Positions 33,361 to 42,054 are shown, counted from the first letter of the stretch. The stretch is DNA of 64,000 nucleotides from DASXRA01 sp036506155 (GCA_036506155.1 DASXSF010000121.1:53183-117182); one strand, 5' to 3'. The notes: generated by a model not told the origin, from the sequence alone. Numbers and translations: made by a program.

Positions 33361-34224
33361 ATGGACATTGGCATCGGCCTGCCCAACACCCTCCCCGACA
33401 CCCCCGGCACTCTGCTCCTCGAGTGGGCGCGGCGGGCTGAGCAACGTGGGTTCACGGGCCTCGCCACCATCGACCGGATCGTCTACCCGAACTACGACTC
33501 GCTGATCGCGCTGGCCGCGGCCGCCGGGGCGACGGCCCGGATCGGGCTGGTCACCAACATCCTGATCGCACCGCTGCACCCTCCGGCGATGCTGGCGAAG
33601 GCCGCCGCCAGCGTGGACCAGGTATCGAACGGGCGGCTCACTCTCGGCCTGGCGGCCGGCGGCCGTCCTGACGACTTCGCTGCGGCCGACCGCGACTTCC
33701 ACAAGCGCGGGCGCGCGTTCGACGACACACTCGCCACGCTGCACCGTGCCTGGCGCGGCGAGCCCGTCGCCGGCAGCGACATGGCGGTCGGGCCGACGCC
33801 TGTGCACGACCAGCGGGTGCCGATCCTGATCGGCGGCTCCGGCAACTATGCGATCCGGCGCACGCTCGAGTGGGGTGCCGGCTGGACCAGCGGCGGCGCG
33901 CCGCCCGGGCAAGCCGCACCATTCGCCGCGCGTCTCCGGGACGCCTGGCACGAGGCGGGACGTGCCGGCGAGCCGCGGATCGCCGCCCTTAACTACTTCT
34001 CGCTGGGCGCGGACGACGCCTCGCGCCGATATCTACACCACTACTACGGCTTCCTCGGCGGCTACGCGGACATGATCGCAGAAGGCGCGCTGCGGTCGGA
34101 GGCAGCGATCCGCGACACGCTCCGCGCATTCGAGGAGGCCGGCTTCACCGAGGTATACCTCGACCCGACGGTCGCGTCGCTCGAGCAAGTCGACCGGCTG
34201 GCCGATGTCGTCTTCTCCAGGTGA
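33361..34224 (+). CDS. luciferase-like (LLM-class) oxidoreductase
   Basis: A 287-residue TIM-barrel oxidoreductase of the bacterial luciferase-like family. The start DIGIGLPNTLPDTPGTLLLEWA, the strand TARIGLVTNILIAPLHPPAM and the loop SNGRLTLGLAAGGRPDDF fit the F420- or FMN-dependent group. In actinobacteria these are mainly F420-dependent reductases or monooxygenases, and the adjacent PPOX gene supports F420 use. The substrate cannot be inferred. The ATG has a weak upstream purine run. Confidence 0.9.
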   Translation: MDIGIGLPNTLPDTPGTLLLEWARRAEQRGFTGLATIDRIVYPNYDSLIALAAAAGATARIGLVTNILIAPLHPPAMLAKAAASVDQVSNGRLTLGLAAGGRPDDFAAADRDFHKRGRAFDDTLATLHRAWRGEPVAGSDMAVGPTPVHDQRVPILIGGSGNYAIRRTLEWGAGWTSGGAPPGQAAPFAARLRDAWHEAGRAGEPRIAALNYFSLGADDASRRYLHHYYGFLGGYADMIAEGALRSEAAIRDTLRAFEEAGFTEVYLDPTVASLEQVDRLADVVFSR

Positions 34225-34230
34225 CGGGAG

Positions 34231-34638
34231 TCAGCCTCGGCGCGCGAACCACGCGGTCGCTGCCAGGTAGCAGAGCCCGCTCACCGCGCACAGCCCGGTG
34301 AACACTCCCGTGTAGCGCGATCCGGTGGCAAGCGTCCACAGCGCGCCGCCGACCAGCGCCAGGATCAGGACGTGCGCGGTGGCAGCGCTTGCACGCAACT
34401 GGATTTGTGCCCGTCGCTCGTCCGAGCCGTTGCCGGCTAGCAGGCCGACGATCTCGTTGCGTCGCGCGAATAGGAGCGGCAGCACGCCGTAGCCGAGCAT
34501 CACCAGCGGCCCGCCGATCGCCAGGCCGGTCTGGCCGCGAGCGACCCCGATGCCGAGGTAGGCCAGGCCCGCTGCCACGCAGGTGCCGAAGACCAGCCAG
34601 CGGCCCCTGGGCCGCTCGGTGTCATGCGTCGTCGACAT
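34231..34638 (-). CDS. four-helix membrane protein paired with an XRE regulator
   Basis: A 135-residue integral membrane protein with helices near residues 14-34, 39-56, 81-101 and 108-128, and a short polar loop with RRNEIVGLLAGNGSDERR between the second pair. It resembles the membrane partner often encoded with small XRE repressors (the DUF2178 type), whose role is not established. The start at MSTTHDTERP overlaps the tail of the upstream regulator by 17 bases, so the two are one translational unit. The distal gene ends 6 bases from the convergent luciferase-like gene. Confidence 0.8.
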   Translation of the reverse strand: MSTTHDTERPRGRWLVFGTCVAAGLAYLGIGVARGQTGLAIGGPLVMLGYGVLPLLFARRNEIVGLLAGNGSDERRAQIQLRASAATAHVLILALVGGALWTLATGSRYTGVFTGLCAVSGLCYLAATAWFARRG

Positions 34639-34831
34639 GGAAGATCTCCTCCACCTTCGTGCCGAAGTGCCGGGCAATCAGGATCGCCAGCCGCAGGGAC
34701 GGGTCATAACGGCCGTTTTCGATCGCGATCACGGTCTGCCGGGAGACGCCGAGCGCGTGGCCCAGCGTGGCCTGCGAGAGGCCGGCGTCTTGCCTCAGCT
34801 GCCGGACATCATTGCGCACGATGTAAAGCAT
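34622..34831 (-). CDS. small XRE-family regulator
   Basis: A 69-residue protein that is one helix-turn-helix domain. It opens MLYIVRNDVRQLRQDAG, then LSQATLGHALGVSRQTVIAI and ENGRYDPSLRLAILIARHFG, the pattern of YozG/HipB-like regulators partnered with membrane proteins. The C-terminus VEEIFHVDDA is typical. The ATG at 34831 lies immediately beside a perfect inverted repeat (34832-34858) that is its likely operator; an ATG at 34840 is within the repeat. Autoregulation of the pair is therefore probable. Confidence 0.9.
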   Translation of the reverse strand: MLYIVRNDVRQLRQDAGLSQATLGHALGVSRQTVIAIENGRYDPSLRLAILIARHFGTKVEEIFHVDDA

Positions 34832-34858
34832 GCTTGACATTGTGGCGATATGTCAAGC
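34832..34858. promoter_or_regulatory. inverted repeat, probable XRE operator
   Basis: GCTTGACAT (34832-34840) and ATGTCAAGC (34850-34858) are perfect 9-base arms around a 9-base spacer. The site touches the start codon of the XRE gene, so binding there would block its own expression. On the minus strand the outer arm contains TTGACA, a consensus-like -35 element, so the site may also overlap the promoter. Confidence 0.75.
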
Positions 34859-34992
34859 GACCTTTACAGCCTCGGCCCGCGCACTAGACAGATTGCTCGG
34901 CAGGAGTGGCATATCGGTGGACATGCTGTGCACTGTGCAGCGTTCAGATCTGCATACTTGCGTGGGCTGGATCCCCGTCGCAGGGTGAGCTC

Positions 34993-36180
34993 ATGACGTC
35001 CGTCGAACTGACACCCGAGGAGCGTGCAGCCGACCTCACCGCTGAGCGGCTCAAGCAATTGGTCGGCCTGGTCGACTACGACGCGTCCGCCGACCCGTTC
35101 CCGGTGACCGCGCTGGACGCTGTCGTGTTCGTGAGCGGCAACGCCACGCAGAGTGCCCACTTCTACCGGACCGCGTTCGGCATGCGACTCGTCGGATACA
35201 GCGGCCCGGAAACAGGCAACCGTGACCACAAGGCGTTCGTGCTGCGCGCAGGCTCTGCCCGGTTCGTGGTCGTCGGAGGCGTCTCGCTGTCTTCGCCGTA
35301 CCTCGACCACCACCGCACGCACGGTGACGGTGTCGTCGACATCGCCCTCGAAGTGCCCGACGTCGACAAGTGCATCGCCCGCGCGCGAGCCGAGGGTGCC
35401 ACGATTCTGGATGAGCCGCATGACATGAGCGACGAACACGGCACGGTCCGTGTCGCGGCGCTCGCCACCTACGGCGACACCCGGCACACCCTCGTCGACC
35501 GCTCGCGGTATCGCGGTGTCTACCTGCCGGGCTACGTCGCCGCCACCGCACCCGACCCGGGCCCCCGGTTGTTCCAGGCCGTCGACCACTGCGTGGGCAA
35601 CGTCGAACTCGGCCGCATGGACGACTGGGTGAGCTTCTACAACCGGGTCATGGGCTTCGTGAACATGGCCGAGTTCGTGGGCGACGACATCGCCACGGAC
35701 TATTCGGCGCTGATGTCCAAGGTGGTCGCGAACGGAAACCACCGGGTGAAGTTCCCGCTCAACGAGCCGGCGGTCGGCAAGCGCAAGTCGCAGATCGACG
35801 AGTACCTCGAGTTCTACAGCGGCCCCGGCTGCCAGCACATTGCGCTCGCCACGAACGACATCCTGCGCACCGCCGACGAGATGCGCGCCCGCGGCGTGGA
35901 GTTCCTGGAAACCCCGGACTCGTACTACGACGACCCCGAACTGCGCGCCCGCATCGGCGCCGTCCGGGTACCGATCGAGGAGCTCAAGGCGCGGCGCATT
36001 CTCGTCGACCGGGACGAGGACGGCTACCTGTTGCAGATCTTCACCAAACCTATAGCCGACCGTCCCACCGTGTTCTTCGAGCTGATCGAGCGACACGGGT
36101 CGCTCGGCTTCGGCAAGGGCAACTTCAAGGCACTGTTCGAGGCGATCGAGCGCGAGCAAGAGCGCCGCGGCAACCTCTAG
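34993..36180 (+). CDS. hppD: 4-hydroxyphenylpyruvate dioxygenase
   Basis: Non-haem iron dioxygenase of 395 residues converting 4-hydroxyphenylpyruvate to homogentisate, in tyrosine breakdown. Two VOC-type modules are visible. The iron ligands are His in VDHCVGNVE, His in GPGCQHIALATND and Glu in FFELIERHG near the C-terminus. The C-terminal segment GFGKGNFKALFEAIEREQ is the closing helix. The start at MTSVELTPEER is used because an upstream reading lacks homology. The next gene, an aromatic aminotransferase, begins 9 bases later, so the pair makes and consumes the keto acid. Confidence 0.96.
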   Translation: MTSVELTPEERAADLTAERLKQLVGLVDYDASADPFPVTALDAVVFVSGNATQSAHFYRTAFGMRLVGYSGPETGNRDHKAFVLRAGSARFVVVGGVSLSSPYLDHHRTHGDGVVDIALEVPDVDKCIARARAEGATILDEPHDMSDEHGTVRVAALATYGDTRHTLVDRSRYRGVYLPGYVAATAPDPGPRLFQAVDHCVGNVELGRMDDWVSFYNRVMGFVNMAEFVGDDIATDYSALMSKVVANGNHRVKFPLNEPAVGKRKSQIDEYLEFYSGPGCQHIALATNDILRTADEMRARGVEFLETPDSYYDDPELRARIGAVRVPIEELKARRILVDRDEDGYLLQIFTKPIADRPTVFFELIERHGSLGFGKGNFKALFEAIEREQERRGNL

Positions 36181-36189
36181 GGTGGCGAC

Positions 36190-37248
36190 ATGACGGTACG
36201 GCTGCGTGAGGCGATGGCCACCCTGCCCGGATACGTACCGGGGCGTACGGTTCAGGGCGCCATCAAGCTGGCGAGCAACGAGACGCCGCTGCCGCCACTC
36301 CCCTACGTTCTCAAGCGCATCGGACTGGCAGCCGAGACGGCGAACCGATATCCGGACAACTGGTCCGGCGAGCTGGCCGCGGCGCTCGCCGCCCGTCACG
36401 GCGTCGACCCGGCGCGCGTGGTGGTCGGCTGCGGGTCGGTGTCGCTGTGCTACCAGCTCGGTGCCGCGGTTGCGCAGCCGGGCGACGAGGTGCTCTACGC
36501 GTGGCGGGCCTTCGAGGCATACCCGATCGTCACCGCTATCTCGGGAGCCGATCCGGTCGCGGTGCCGTTGCGCGATCACGTCCACGACCTCGAAGCGATG
36601 GCCGCACGCCTGAGCGATCGCACCCGCCTGGTCTTCGTCTGCAACCCGAACAATCCGACCAGCACTGCGGTGTACCGCGACGACCTGGTCCGCTTCCTTT
36701 CCGCAGTGCCCGAGGATGTCGTCGTGGTGATCGACGAGGCGTACCACGAGTTCGTGACCGACGCCCGGGTGCCCGACGCGCTGACCCTGCTCGACGACTA
36801 CCCGAACGTGATCGTGCTGCGCACGTTCAGCAAGGCGTATGGGCTGGCCGGACTGCGCGTCGGCTACGGCGTCTCCGGCAACCCCGAGGTGCCCACAGCG
36901 CTGCGCCAGACGCAGAGTCCGTTCGCGGTGACCGCGCTCGCGCAGCAGGCCGCACTCGCCAGCCTCGAACTGGAGGCCGAGTCGCAGCTCATGGCACGGG
37001 TCAAGGACATCGTGATCGAACGCGACCGCGTCGCTTCCGAGCTGGTCGCTATGGGCTACGACGTGCCACCGACACAGGCCAACTTCGTATGGGTGCCGAT
37101 GGGCGCCGACACCATCGCTTGGGCGGACGGCTGTGCCGAACGGAAGGTGATCGTGCGTCCGTTCGACGGATTCGGCTCCCGGGTCACGATCGGCACGCCC
37201 AGCGAGAACGACCGCTTCCTCGCTGCCGCCCGCGAGCTGCTGCGCTAG
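36190..37248 (+). CDS. HisC-like aromatic amino acid aminotransferase
   Basis: Class I/II PLP enzyme of 352 residues. The N-terminal block IKLASNETPLPP, the cofactor loop VVGCGSVSLCYQL, the asparagine region FVCNPNNPTSTAV and the Schiff-base lysine in LRTFSKAYGLAGLRVGYG are all present. It resembles the actinobacterial group that is annotated either as histidinol-phosphate or as aromatic aminotransferase (Pat). Its position directly behind hppD favours tyrosine to 4-hydroxyphenylpyruvate. The stop overlaps the convergent dienelactone-hydrolase-like gene by 4 bases. Confidence 0.9.
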   Translation: MTVRLREAMATLPGYVPGRTVQGAIKLASNETPLPPLPYVLKRIGLAAETANRYPDNWSGELAAALAARHGVDPARVVVGCGSVSLCYQLGAAVAQPGDEVLYAWRAFEAYPIVTAISGADPVAVPLRDHVHDLEAMAARLSDRTRLVFVCNPNNPTSTAVYRDDLVRFLSAVPEDVVVVIDEAYHEFVTDARVPDALTLLDDYPNVIVLRTFSKAYGLAGLRVGYGVSGNPEVPTALRQTQSPFAVTALAQQAALASLELEAESQLMARVKDIVIERDRVASELVAMGYDVPPTQANFVWVPMGADTIAWADGCAERKVIVRPFDGFGSRVTIGTPSENDRFLAAARELLR

Positions 37249-37823
37249 CGCGCGCCGAGAAAGGCAAGCATGCGCTGGGTCATCAGCGCGGTCGCGTCCG
37301 CGTCGTACGACGGCAGTGAGCTGTCCGCGAAGTAGTGCTGGTCGCCGGGGTAGAGGAACAGCTCGCCGTCGTCCGCCTCGGCGACGAGTTCACGAGCGGC
37401 GTCGAGGTCGCCCTCGTCAACGAAGACAGGGTCGCGATCCATGCCGTGGACCTGAACCGGGACGCCGGCCGGCCAGGCGGAGCCGAACGCCGATACCGGG
37501 ACGCACGAGCAGCACAGCAACGCTCCGCGTGCCCCGGAGCGTGTCTGCGCCAGCTTCTGGGCAGGCAGCACGCCCAGCGAGAAGCCGGCGTACACGAGCC
37601 CGCGCGGCAACTCCGCGACTGCCCTGTCGCCGCGGTCGATCACCCCGTCGGGGAAGCCGATCTCCTGGGCGTAAGCCATCCCTTCGTCGATGCTGCCGAA
37701 CGTGCGTCCGTCGAACAGGTCGGGGGTGTGCACGGTGTGCCCCGCGCGACGCAGCCCGTCGGCAAACGCGACGATCCCCGGGGTCAGCCCCTGCGCGTGG
37801 TGGAACAGCACTGCCTCGGCCAC
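37245..37823 (-). CDS. dienelactone-hydrolase-like alpha/beta hydrolase
   Basis: A 192-residue alpha/beta hydrolase. The start AEAVLFHHAQGLTPGIVAFA and the segment AGHTVHTPDLFDGRTF match the dienelactone hydrolase family. The nucleophile elbow reads YAGFSLGVLPA, so it is a serine where classical dienelactone hydrolases have cysteine. The histidine lies in YPGDQHYFAD and an acidic residue near QVHGMDRDP. Related actinobacterial proteins with serine are common, so the change is not unusual. The substrate is unknown. It precedes the malic-enzyme gene's tail with 9 bases between (37823 and 37833) and shares its direction. Confidence 0.88.
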   Translation of the reverse strand: MAEAVLFHHAQGLTPGIVAFADGLRRAGHTVHTPDLFDGRTFGSIDEGMAYAQEIGFPDGVIDRGDRAVAELPRGLVYAGFSLGVLPAQKLAQTRSGARGALLCCSCVPVSAFGSAWPAGVPVQVHGMDRDPVFVDEGDLDAARELVAEADDGELFLYPGDQHYFADSSLPSYDADATALMTQRMLAFLGAR

Positions 37824-37832
37824 TCGAACTCC

Positions 37833-39245
37833 TCAGGATCGGGCTGCGTCGCGGACCGCGGCTGCCACCGCGGCCGGGACGTGCGGGTCGAACACACTCG
37901 GCACGATGTAGGTGGCGTTCAGTTGCTCGTCGCTGACGCAGTCGGCCAAGGCCTCGGCGGCACGCAACAACATCACGGTGGTGACCTTGTGAGCGCGTGC
38001 GTCGAGCAGTCCGCGGAACACGCCCGGGAACGCCAACGCGTTGTTGATCTGGTTCGGGTAGTCGCTGCGTCCGGTCGCCAGCACCGCGGCAAGCTGCTGC
38101 GCGGCGTCGACATCCACCTCCGGATCGGGATTCGCCAGCGCGAACACCACCGCATCGCGCGCCATGTCGGCGATCCACGCCGAGTCCATGACGCCCGGCG
38201 CGCTCACCCCGATGAACACGTCGGCGTCGCGCACCGCGTCGTGCAGGTCGCCGGTGACCCCCGCCGGGTTGGTGCGCTCGGCCAGCGCGCGCTTCGCATC
38301 GTTCAGCCGTTGGTCGGACGGTGCGAGGATGCCCTCGCGGTCCCACACCAGCACGTGCTTGACGCCGGCGGCGAGCAGCAGGTTCACGATCGCGGTGCCG
38401 GCCGCGCCGCCGCCGGCGATCACCACCCGAGCGTCATCGAGCGATTTCGACACGCACCGTAGCGCGTTCCGCAGGGCCGCCAGCACGACGATCGCGGTGC
38501 CGTGCTGGTCGTCATGGAAGACGGGGATGGAAAGCTCCGCGCGTAGCCGACGCTCGACCTCGAAGCAACGCGGTGCCGAGATGTCCTCGAGGTTGATGCC
38601 GCCGAAACCGGGGGCGATGTGCCGGACGGTAGCCACGATCTCGTCCGTGTCCTGGGTGTCGAGGCAGATCGGCCACGCGTCGATGCCGGCGAATCGCTTG
38701 AACAGCGCGGCCTTGCCCTCCATCACCGGCAAGGCGGCGCCCGGGCCGAGGTTGCCCAGCCCCAGCACGGCCGAGCCGTCCGTAACGACAGCGACGGAGT
38801 TGCCCTTGATCGTCAGCCGCGTGACGTCCTCGGGATTCCTGGCGATTGCGAGGGAGACCCGCCCGACCCCCGGCGTGTACGCCATGGACAGGTCGTCGCG
38901 TGTCTTGAGGGGGACGCGTGACTCGACGGAGATCTTCCCGCCCAGGTGCAGCAGGAACGTCCGGTCGCTGACCCGGTGCACCTCGACGCCGTCGACCGCT
39001 TCAATGGCCTCGACGAGCTCCTGTGCGTGCTCGCCGTTCGCCGCCGAGCACGTCACATCGACGGTGATCCGGTCATGTCGCGATTCGCTGACGTCGATGG
39101 CGGTGACCAATCCGCCCGCGGCACCCACCGCGGTGGCGATCAGGCCAACTGCGGTCGCCGACGGCGCGGCGTACAGCCGGACGGTAATTGCGTACGACGC
39201 GCTCGTCGGCTGAGGGCGGGGACGCGCCGAGTCGGGCAGGTTCAC
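37833..39245 (-). CDS. NAD-dependent malic enzyme with N-terminal ACT domain
   Basis: A 470-residue enzyme decarboxylating malate to pyruvate. Residues about 18-95 form an ACT domain (TVRLYAAPSATAVGLIATAV; DRITVDVTCSAANGEH), which suggests allosteric control by a small ligand. The malic-enzyme core follows: SRVPLKTRDDLSMAYTPGV, GNSVAVVTDGSAVLGLGNLG, metal ligands in EDISAPRCFEVE and FHDDQHGTAIV, and the NAD-binding VVIAGGGAAGTAIV. The C-terminal part has ALANPDPEVD and SDYPNQINNALAFPG. Small-type enzyme of the usual size. Adjacent methyltransferase gene is divergent. Confidence 0.94.
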   Translation of the reverse strand: MNLPDSARPRPQPTSASYAITVRLYAAPSATAVGLIATAVGAAGGLVTAIDVSESRHDRITVDVTCSAANGEHAQELVEAIEAVDGVEVHRVSDRTFLLHLGGKISVESRVPLKTRDDLSMAYTPGVGRVSLAIARNPEDVTRLTIKGNSVAVVTDGSAVLGLGNLGPGAALPVMEGKAALFKRFAGIDAWPICLDTQDTDEIVATVRHIAPGFGGINLEDISAPRCFEVERRLRAELSIPVFHDDQHGTAIVVLAALRNALRCVSKSLDDARVVIAGGGAAGTAIVNLLLAAGVKHVLVWDREGILAPSDQRLNDAKRALAERTNPAGVTGDLHDAVRDADVFIGVSAPGVMDSAWIADMARDAVVFALANPDPEVDVDAAQQLAAVLATGRSDYPNQINNALAFPGVFRGLLDARAHKVTTVMLLRAAEALADCVSDEQLNATYIVPSVFDPHVPAAVAAAVRDAARS

Positions 39246-39270
39246 CGGGACATCGTGCCAGGCTTCACTG

Positions 39271-39903
39271 ATGAACCTGATCGGGGAGCAGATTGCCTAC
39301 TACCGTGCCCGGGCACCGGAGTACGAGCAGGGCGCATATCCTGCCTCGGCGTCCCTCATGCGCGCGGTGATCGGTGCCGTCCCGGCCGGCCGTGACGTGC
39401 TCGAGCTGGCGTGCGGTACCGGCGTGTGGACGCAGTTGCTGGCTGCGCGGTCACGGACGCTCACCGCCGTGGACGCGGCGCCGGAGATGATCGAGTTCGC
39501 TCGGTCCCGGGCGCCTGGCACGACATTCGTCGTAGCCGACATTCTCGACTGGCGGCCGCCGCGTCGCTACGACGTCGTGTTCTTCGGGTTCTGGCTCTCG
39601 CATGTGCCGGAGTCGGGGTTCACAGACTTCTGGACGCTCGTCGCCGACTGCCTGGTGGACGGCGGAAAGGTGGTCTTCGTCGACGAGCATGTCGCCGGCG
39701 CCGGCAAGGAGCGGTGGCTGGCCGATGGCGTCGTGGAGCGCACGCTGTCCGACGGCTCGACGCACCGGGTCGTCAAGCGGTACGTCGAGCCCGAGCGCCT
39801 CGAGCCGTTGTTGGCCTCGCTGGGCTGGCGCGCCGACGTAGCGCAGCTCGATGCCGAGTGGGTACTCGGTCAGGCAGTCCAGTTGGGGTCGCGGCCGAGG
39901 TAA
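39271..39903 (+). CDS. class I SAM-dependent methyltransferase
   Basis: A 210-residue methyltransferase. Motif I is DVLELACGTGVWTQLLA, the acidic residue after strand 2 is in LTAVDAAPEM, and motif II is FVVADILDWRPPRRYDVVF. Post-I regions read LVDGGKVVFVDEHV. The opening YYRARAPEYEQGAYP is typical of a common small-molecule methyltransferase group. The acceptor is unknown. The tail overlaps the convergent DinB-fold gene by 34 bases. Confidence 0.92.
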   Translation: MNLIGEQIAYYRARAPEYEQGAYPASASLMRAVIGAVPAGRDVLELACGTGVWTQLLAARSRTLTAVDAAPEMIEFARSRAPGTTFVVADILDWRPPRRYDVVFFGFWLSHVPESGFTDFWTLVADCLVDGGKVVFVDEHVAGAGKERWLADGVVERTLSDGSTHRVVKRYVEPERLEPLLASLGWRADVAQLDAEWVLGQAVQLGSRPR

Positions 39904-40451
39904 CGGAGCAGCGCGGCTGTGGCGTCGTCACCGGCTTGCTCCGGCACTGCCGGGCCGTACGCGAAGCCACGCAGCGGCGGAGCGGTCACCCGTGCTGCGG
40001 GGATCAGCTGCGCGGCTAGCTCGGGCGGGAGCGGCGATCCTTGGCCAGTCGCCACGCCGATGTCCCAGGCGTGCACGGCCGCATCGAGGGCGCACGCGGC
40101 GGCGGCCAGCTCCGCCGGCAGTGTCGGAACCGGCGGCAAGGGCGTGGGGACCGACTCCGCCGCAGTGTCGATGCGTGCCCAGGCAGCGGTCGCGGCCGCG
40201 ATGGCGGGGTCGATCAGCTCATCGAGCGTCCCCGCGAGCTGCGTCGGTGGCGCGAACGGGTTATACGACGGTTGCGGGCTCGACCCGACGACGGACGCCC
40301 AGGCGTGCTGGTCGCCGGCGGCGTGCAGCAGCACCTGGGCCACCGTCCAGTCTGCGCAGGGCGTGGGATCGTCGAGCTTGTCCGTCGGCACGGCGGAGGC
40401 TACCTGGTTCAGTAGCTCCAGAGACTCGGCCAGCACAGCAAACATCGTCAT
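39870..40451 (-). CDS. DinB/mycothiol-transferase-fold protein (TIGR03086-like)
   Basis: A 193-residue protein of the actinobacterial TIGR03086 family, which shares the four-helix DinB fold and a metal site with mycothiol-dependent maleylpyruvate isomerase. The helix with TDKLDDPTPCADWTVAQVLL and the metal-binding HAAGDQHAW are visible, then ALDAAVHAWDIGVATGQG, the typical second histidine region. A good ribosome-binding site (CAGGAGAC) precedes ATG 40451. It is divergent from a TetR gene, with two operator-like repeats between, and is the likely target of that repressor. Confidence 0.9.
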   Translation of the reverse strand: MTMFAVLAESLELLNQVASAVPTDKLDDPTPCADWTVAQVLLHAAGDQHAWASVVGSSPQPSYNPFAPPTQLAGTLDELIDPAIAAATAAWARIDTAAESVPTPLPPVPTLPAELAAAACALDAAVHAWDIGVATGQGSPLPPELAAQLIPAARVTAPPLRGFAYGPAVPEQAGDDATAALLRYLGRDPNWTA

Positions 40452-40462
40452 TGTCTCCTGTC

Positions 40463-40518
40463 GAACGGAACGGAATGAATCGTTCCGTTCAGAATAGCAG
40501 AACGGAATGCTTCGTTCC
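40463..40518. promoter_or_regulatory. two copies of a TetR operator-like site
   Basis: Two near-identical sites, ACGGAATGAATCGTTCCGT (40470-40488) and ACGGAATGCTTCGTTCC (40502-40518), lie in the 84-base region between the divergent TetR and DinB-fold genes. Both have GGAA and TTCC half-sites seven bases apart, and the first extends into a longer symmetric arm GAACGGAA (40463-40470) with TTCCGTTC (40483-40490). They are the expected binding sites of the TetR protein encoded to the right. Confidence 0.75.
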
Positions 40519-40535
40519 AGTGCTATCGTCGTGCC

Positions 40536-41168
40536 GTGGTTGGGCTGAGCGGCCGCCGTGCTGAGGCAGCGCGGAATCACGAGCGCATCCTGGACGCTGG
40601 CCGCGACGTATTCCTGGCCGACCCCGAGGCGCCCATCTCTGCCGTGGCCGTGCGGGCCGGCGTGGGCATCAGCGCGCTGTACCGGCGATACCCCAGCAAG
40701 GAGGACCTACTGCGAGCACTGGCCGCTGACGGCCTCACCCGCTACATCGCCGATCTCGAGGCGGCGCTCGCGTCCGACGCGGACCCCTGGACGGCCTACG
40801 TCGAGTGCCTGCAGCGGATCGTCGACGGGCGTAGCCAGGCGCTGGCGCAGCGGCTGGCCGGGACGTTCACCCCGACCCCGGAGCTGACCGCACTGGCCGA
40901 GCGGGCTGGTCACCTGGCCGAGACGTTGTTCCGCAGGGTGCGCCGATCGGGCGAACTGCGCGAGGACGTTACCGAGGCCGACGTGGTGCTGCTGCTCGAG
41001 ATGCTCACGCTGGTCGAGTTGCCGGCCCCCAACGGCGGGACAGCACTACGCCGGCGGTATCTGGCGCTGCTACTGGAGGCACTGCGCTGGCCCGGGCGGG
41101 CCAAGTTGCCCGGCCCGCCGGCCCGGCAGGCCGACCTGGTGGCGCGCTGGCGGGCGCGGCCTTACTGA
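40536..41168 (+). CDS. TetR-family transcriptional regulator
   Basis: A 210-residue repressor. The DNA-binding helices are HERILDAGRDVFLADPEAP, SAVAVRAGVGISALYRRYPS and KEDLLRALAADGL, near residues 14-65. The C-terminal ligand domain contains ELPAPNGGTALRRRYLALLL, an actinobacterial TetR pattern. It is divergent from the DinB-fold gene and the gap holds two operator-like sites, so control of that gene and of itself is likely. The start is GTG 40536. The ligand is unknown. Confidence 0.92.
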   Translation: MVGLSGRRAEAARNHERILDAGRDVFLADPEAPISAVAVRAGVGISALYRRYPSKEDLLRALAADGLTRYIADLEAALASDADPWTAYVECLQRIVDGRSQALAQRLAGTFTPTPELTALAERAGHLAETLFRRVRRSGELREDVTEADVVLLLEMLTLVELPAPNGGTALRRRYLALLLEALRWPGRAKLPGPPARQADLVARWRARPY

Positions 41169-41223
41169 CATCGGCGAAACGCGTCGACGTTACAAGCGGC
41201 GTTAAGCGCAGTAGGTTGCGCTC

Positions 41224-42054
41224 ATGACGTTCTCGATCGTCGCTTGTGGCGGGGACGGGTCCAGCGGGCGGCAATGGGGTGTGGCCGTTGCGTCGAAGTT
41301 CCTGGCTGTCGGCGCAGTCGTCCCGGGCGCCCGCGCCGGGGTGGGGGCCATCGCGACGCAGGCGTACGCGAATGTGGCCTATGTGCCGGACGGCCTCCGC
41401 CTGCTGGACAGCGGTCGGTCGGCGCAACAGACACTCGACGAACTGGTGGGTGCGGACGACGAACGTGCGCAGCGTCAGGCCGGTGTTGTCGACGCCGCCG
41501 GCGGGGCAGCGACGTTCACCGGTGCCGAGTGCCTGGATTGGGCAGGCGGCACGGCAGCCGAGGGCGTCACCATCCAGGGCAACATTCTTGTCGGGCCGCA
41601 GGTCGTCGAGGCGATGCACAAGGCGTGGCTCGCCACCGAGAGCGTGGACCCACTTGCCCGGCGGCTGCTCGCCGCGCTGCGCGCGGGCGACGAGGCCGGT
41701 GGCGACCGGCGGGGCCGGCAGTCGGCAGCCCTGCTCGTCGTGACCGACGGCGGCGGGTACGGCGGCGGCAACGACGTCTACATCGATCTGCGCGTCGACG
41801 ACGACCCAGCGCCGGTCACAGAACTGGAACGGCTGCTCGATCTGCACCACGTCTACTTCGAGCCGCCCGCGGACGAGGCCCTGGTCCCACTCGCGCAGGT
41901 CGCCGACGACGTGGCGCGTTGGCTTGCTGTGCTGGGCTACGACGACCTCGACACCTGGGTGAGCGTCGAAAACTTCGAGATGCGCCTCGTCGACGGCAAG
42001 ATCGACCGCTACGTGCTCGGTGTCCTCGAACGCAAGGCCGCAGAGCGGAAATAG
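41224..42054 (+). CDS. DUF1028 family protein (Ntn-hydrolase-like)
   Basis: A 276-residue protein of the DUF1028 family. The N-terminal threonine is MTFSIVACGGDGSSGRQWG and the block WGVAVASKFLAVGAVVPGAR is characteristic. The segment AAEGVTIQGNILVGPQVVEAM and SAALLVVTDGGGYGGGNDVY follow. The N-terminal fold resembles Ntn hydrolases with a possible catalytic Thr2, but the reaction is not known. Other members lie beside nitrogen or ureide catabolism genes. Its stop directly abuts that of the convergent hydroxyisourate hydrolase, with no intervening base. Confidence 0.9.
   Translation: MTFSIVACGGDGSSGRQWGVAVASKFLAVGAVVPGARAGVGAIATQAYANVAYVPDGLRLLDSGRSAQQTLDELVGADDERAQRQAGVVDAAGGAATFTGAECLDWAGGTAAEGVTIQGNILVGPQVVEAMHKAWLATESVDPLARRLLAALRAGDEAGGDRRGRQSAALLVVTDGGGYGGGNDVYIDLRVDDDPAPVTELERLLDLHHVYFEPPADEALVPLAQVADDVARWLAVLGYDDLDTWVSVENFEMRLVDGKIDRYVLGVLERKAAERK

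Noticed and set aside
34864..36747. 627-codon minus-strand frame opposite hppD and the aminotransferase
   Set aside because: Crosses two well-supported genes, has no family resemblance and is explained by high GC.
37245..37823. Ser instead of Cys nucleophile in the dienelactone-hydrolase-like protein as a novelty
   Set aside because: Serine-type members with GFSLGV are common in actinobacteria.
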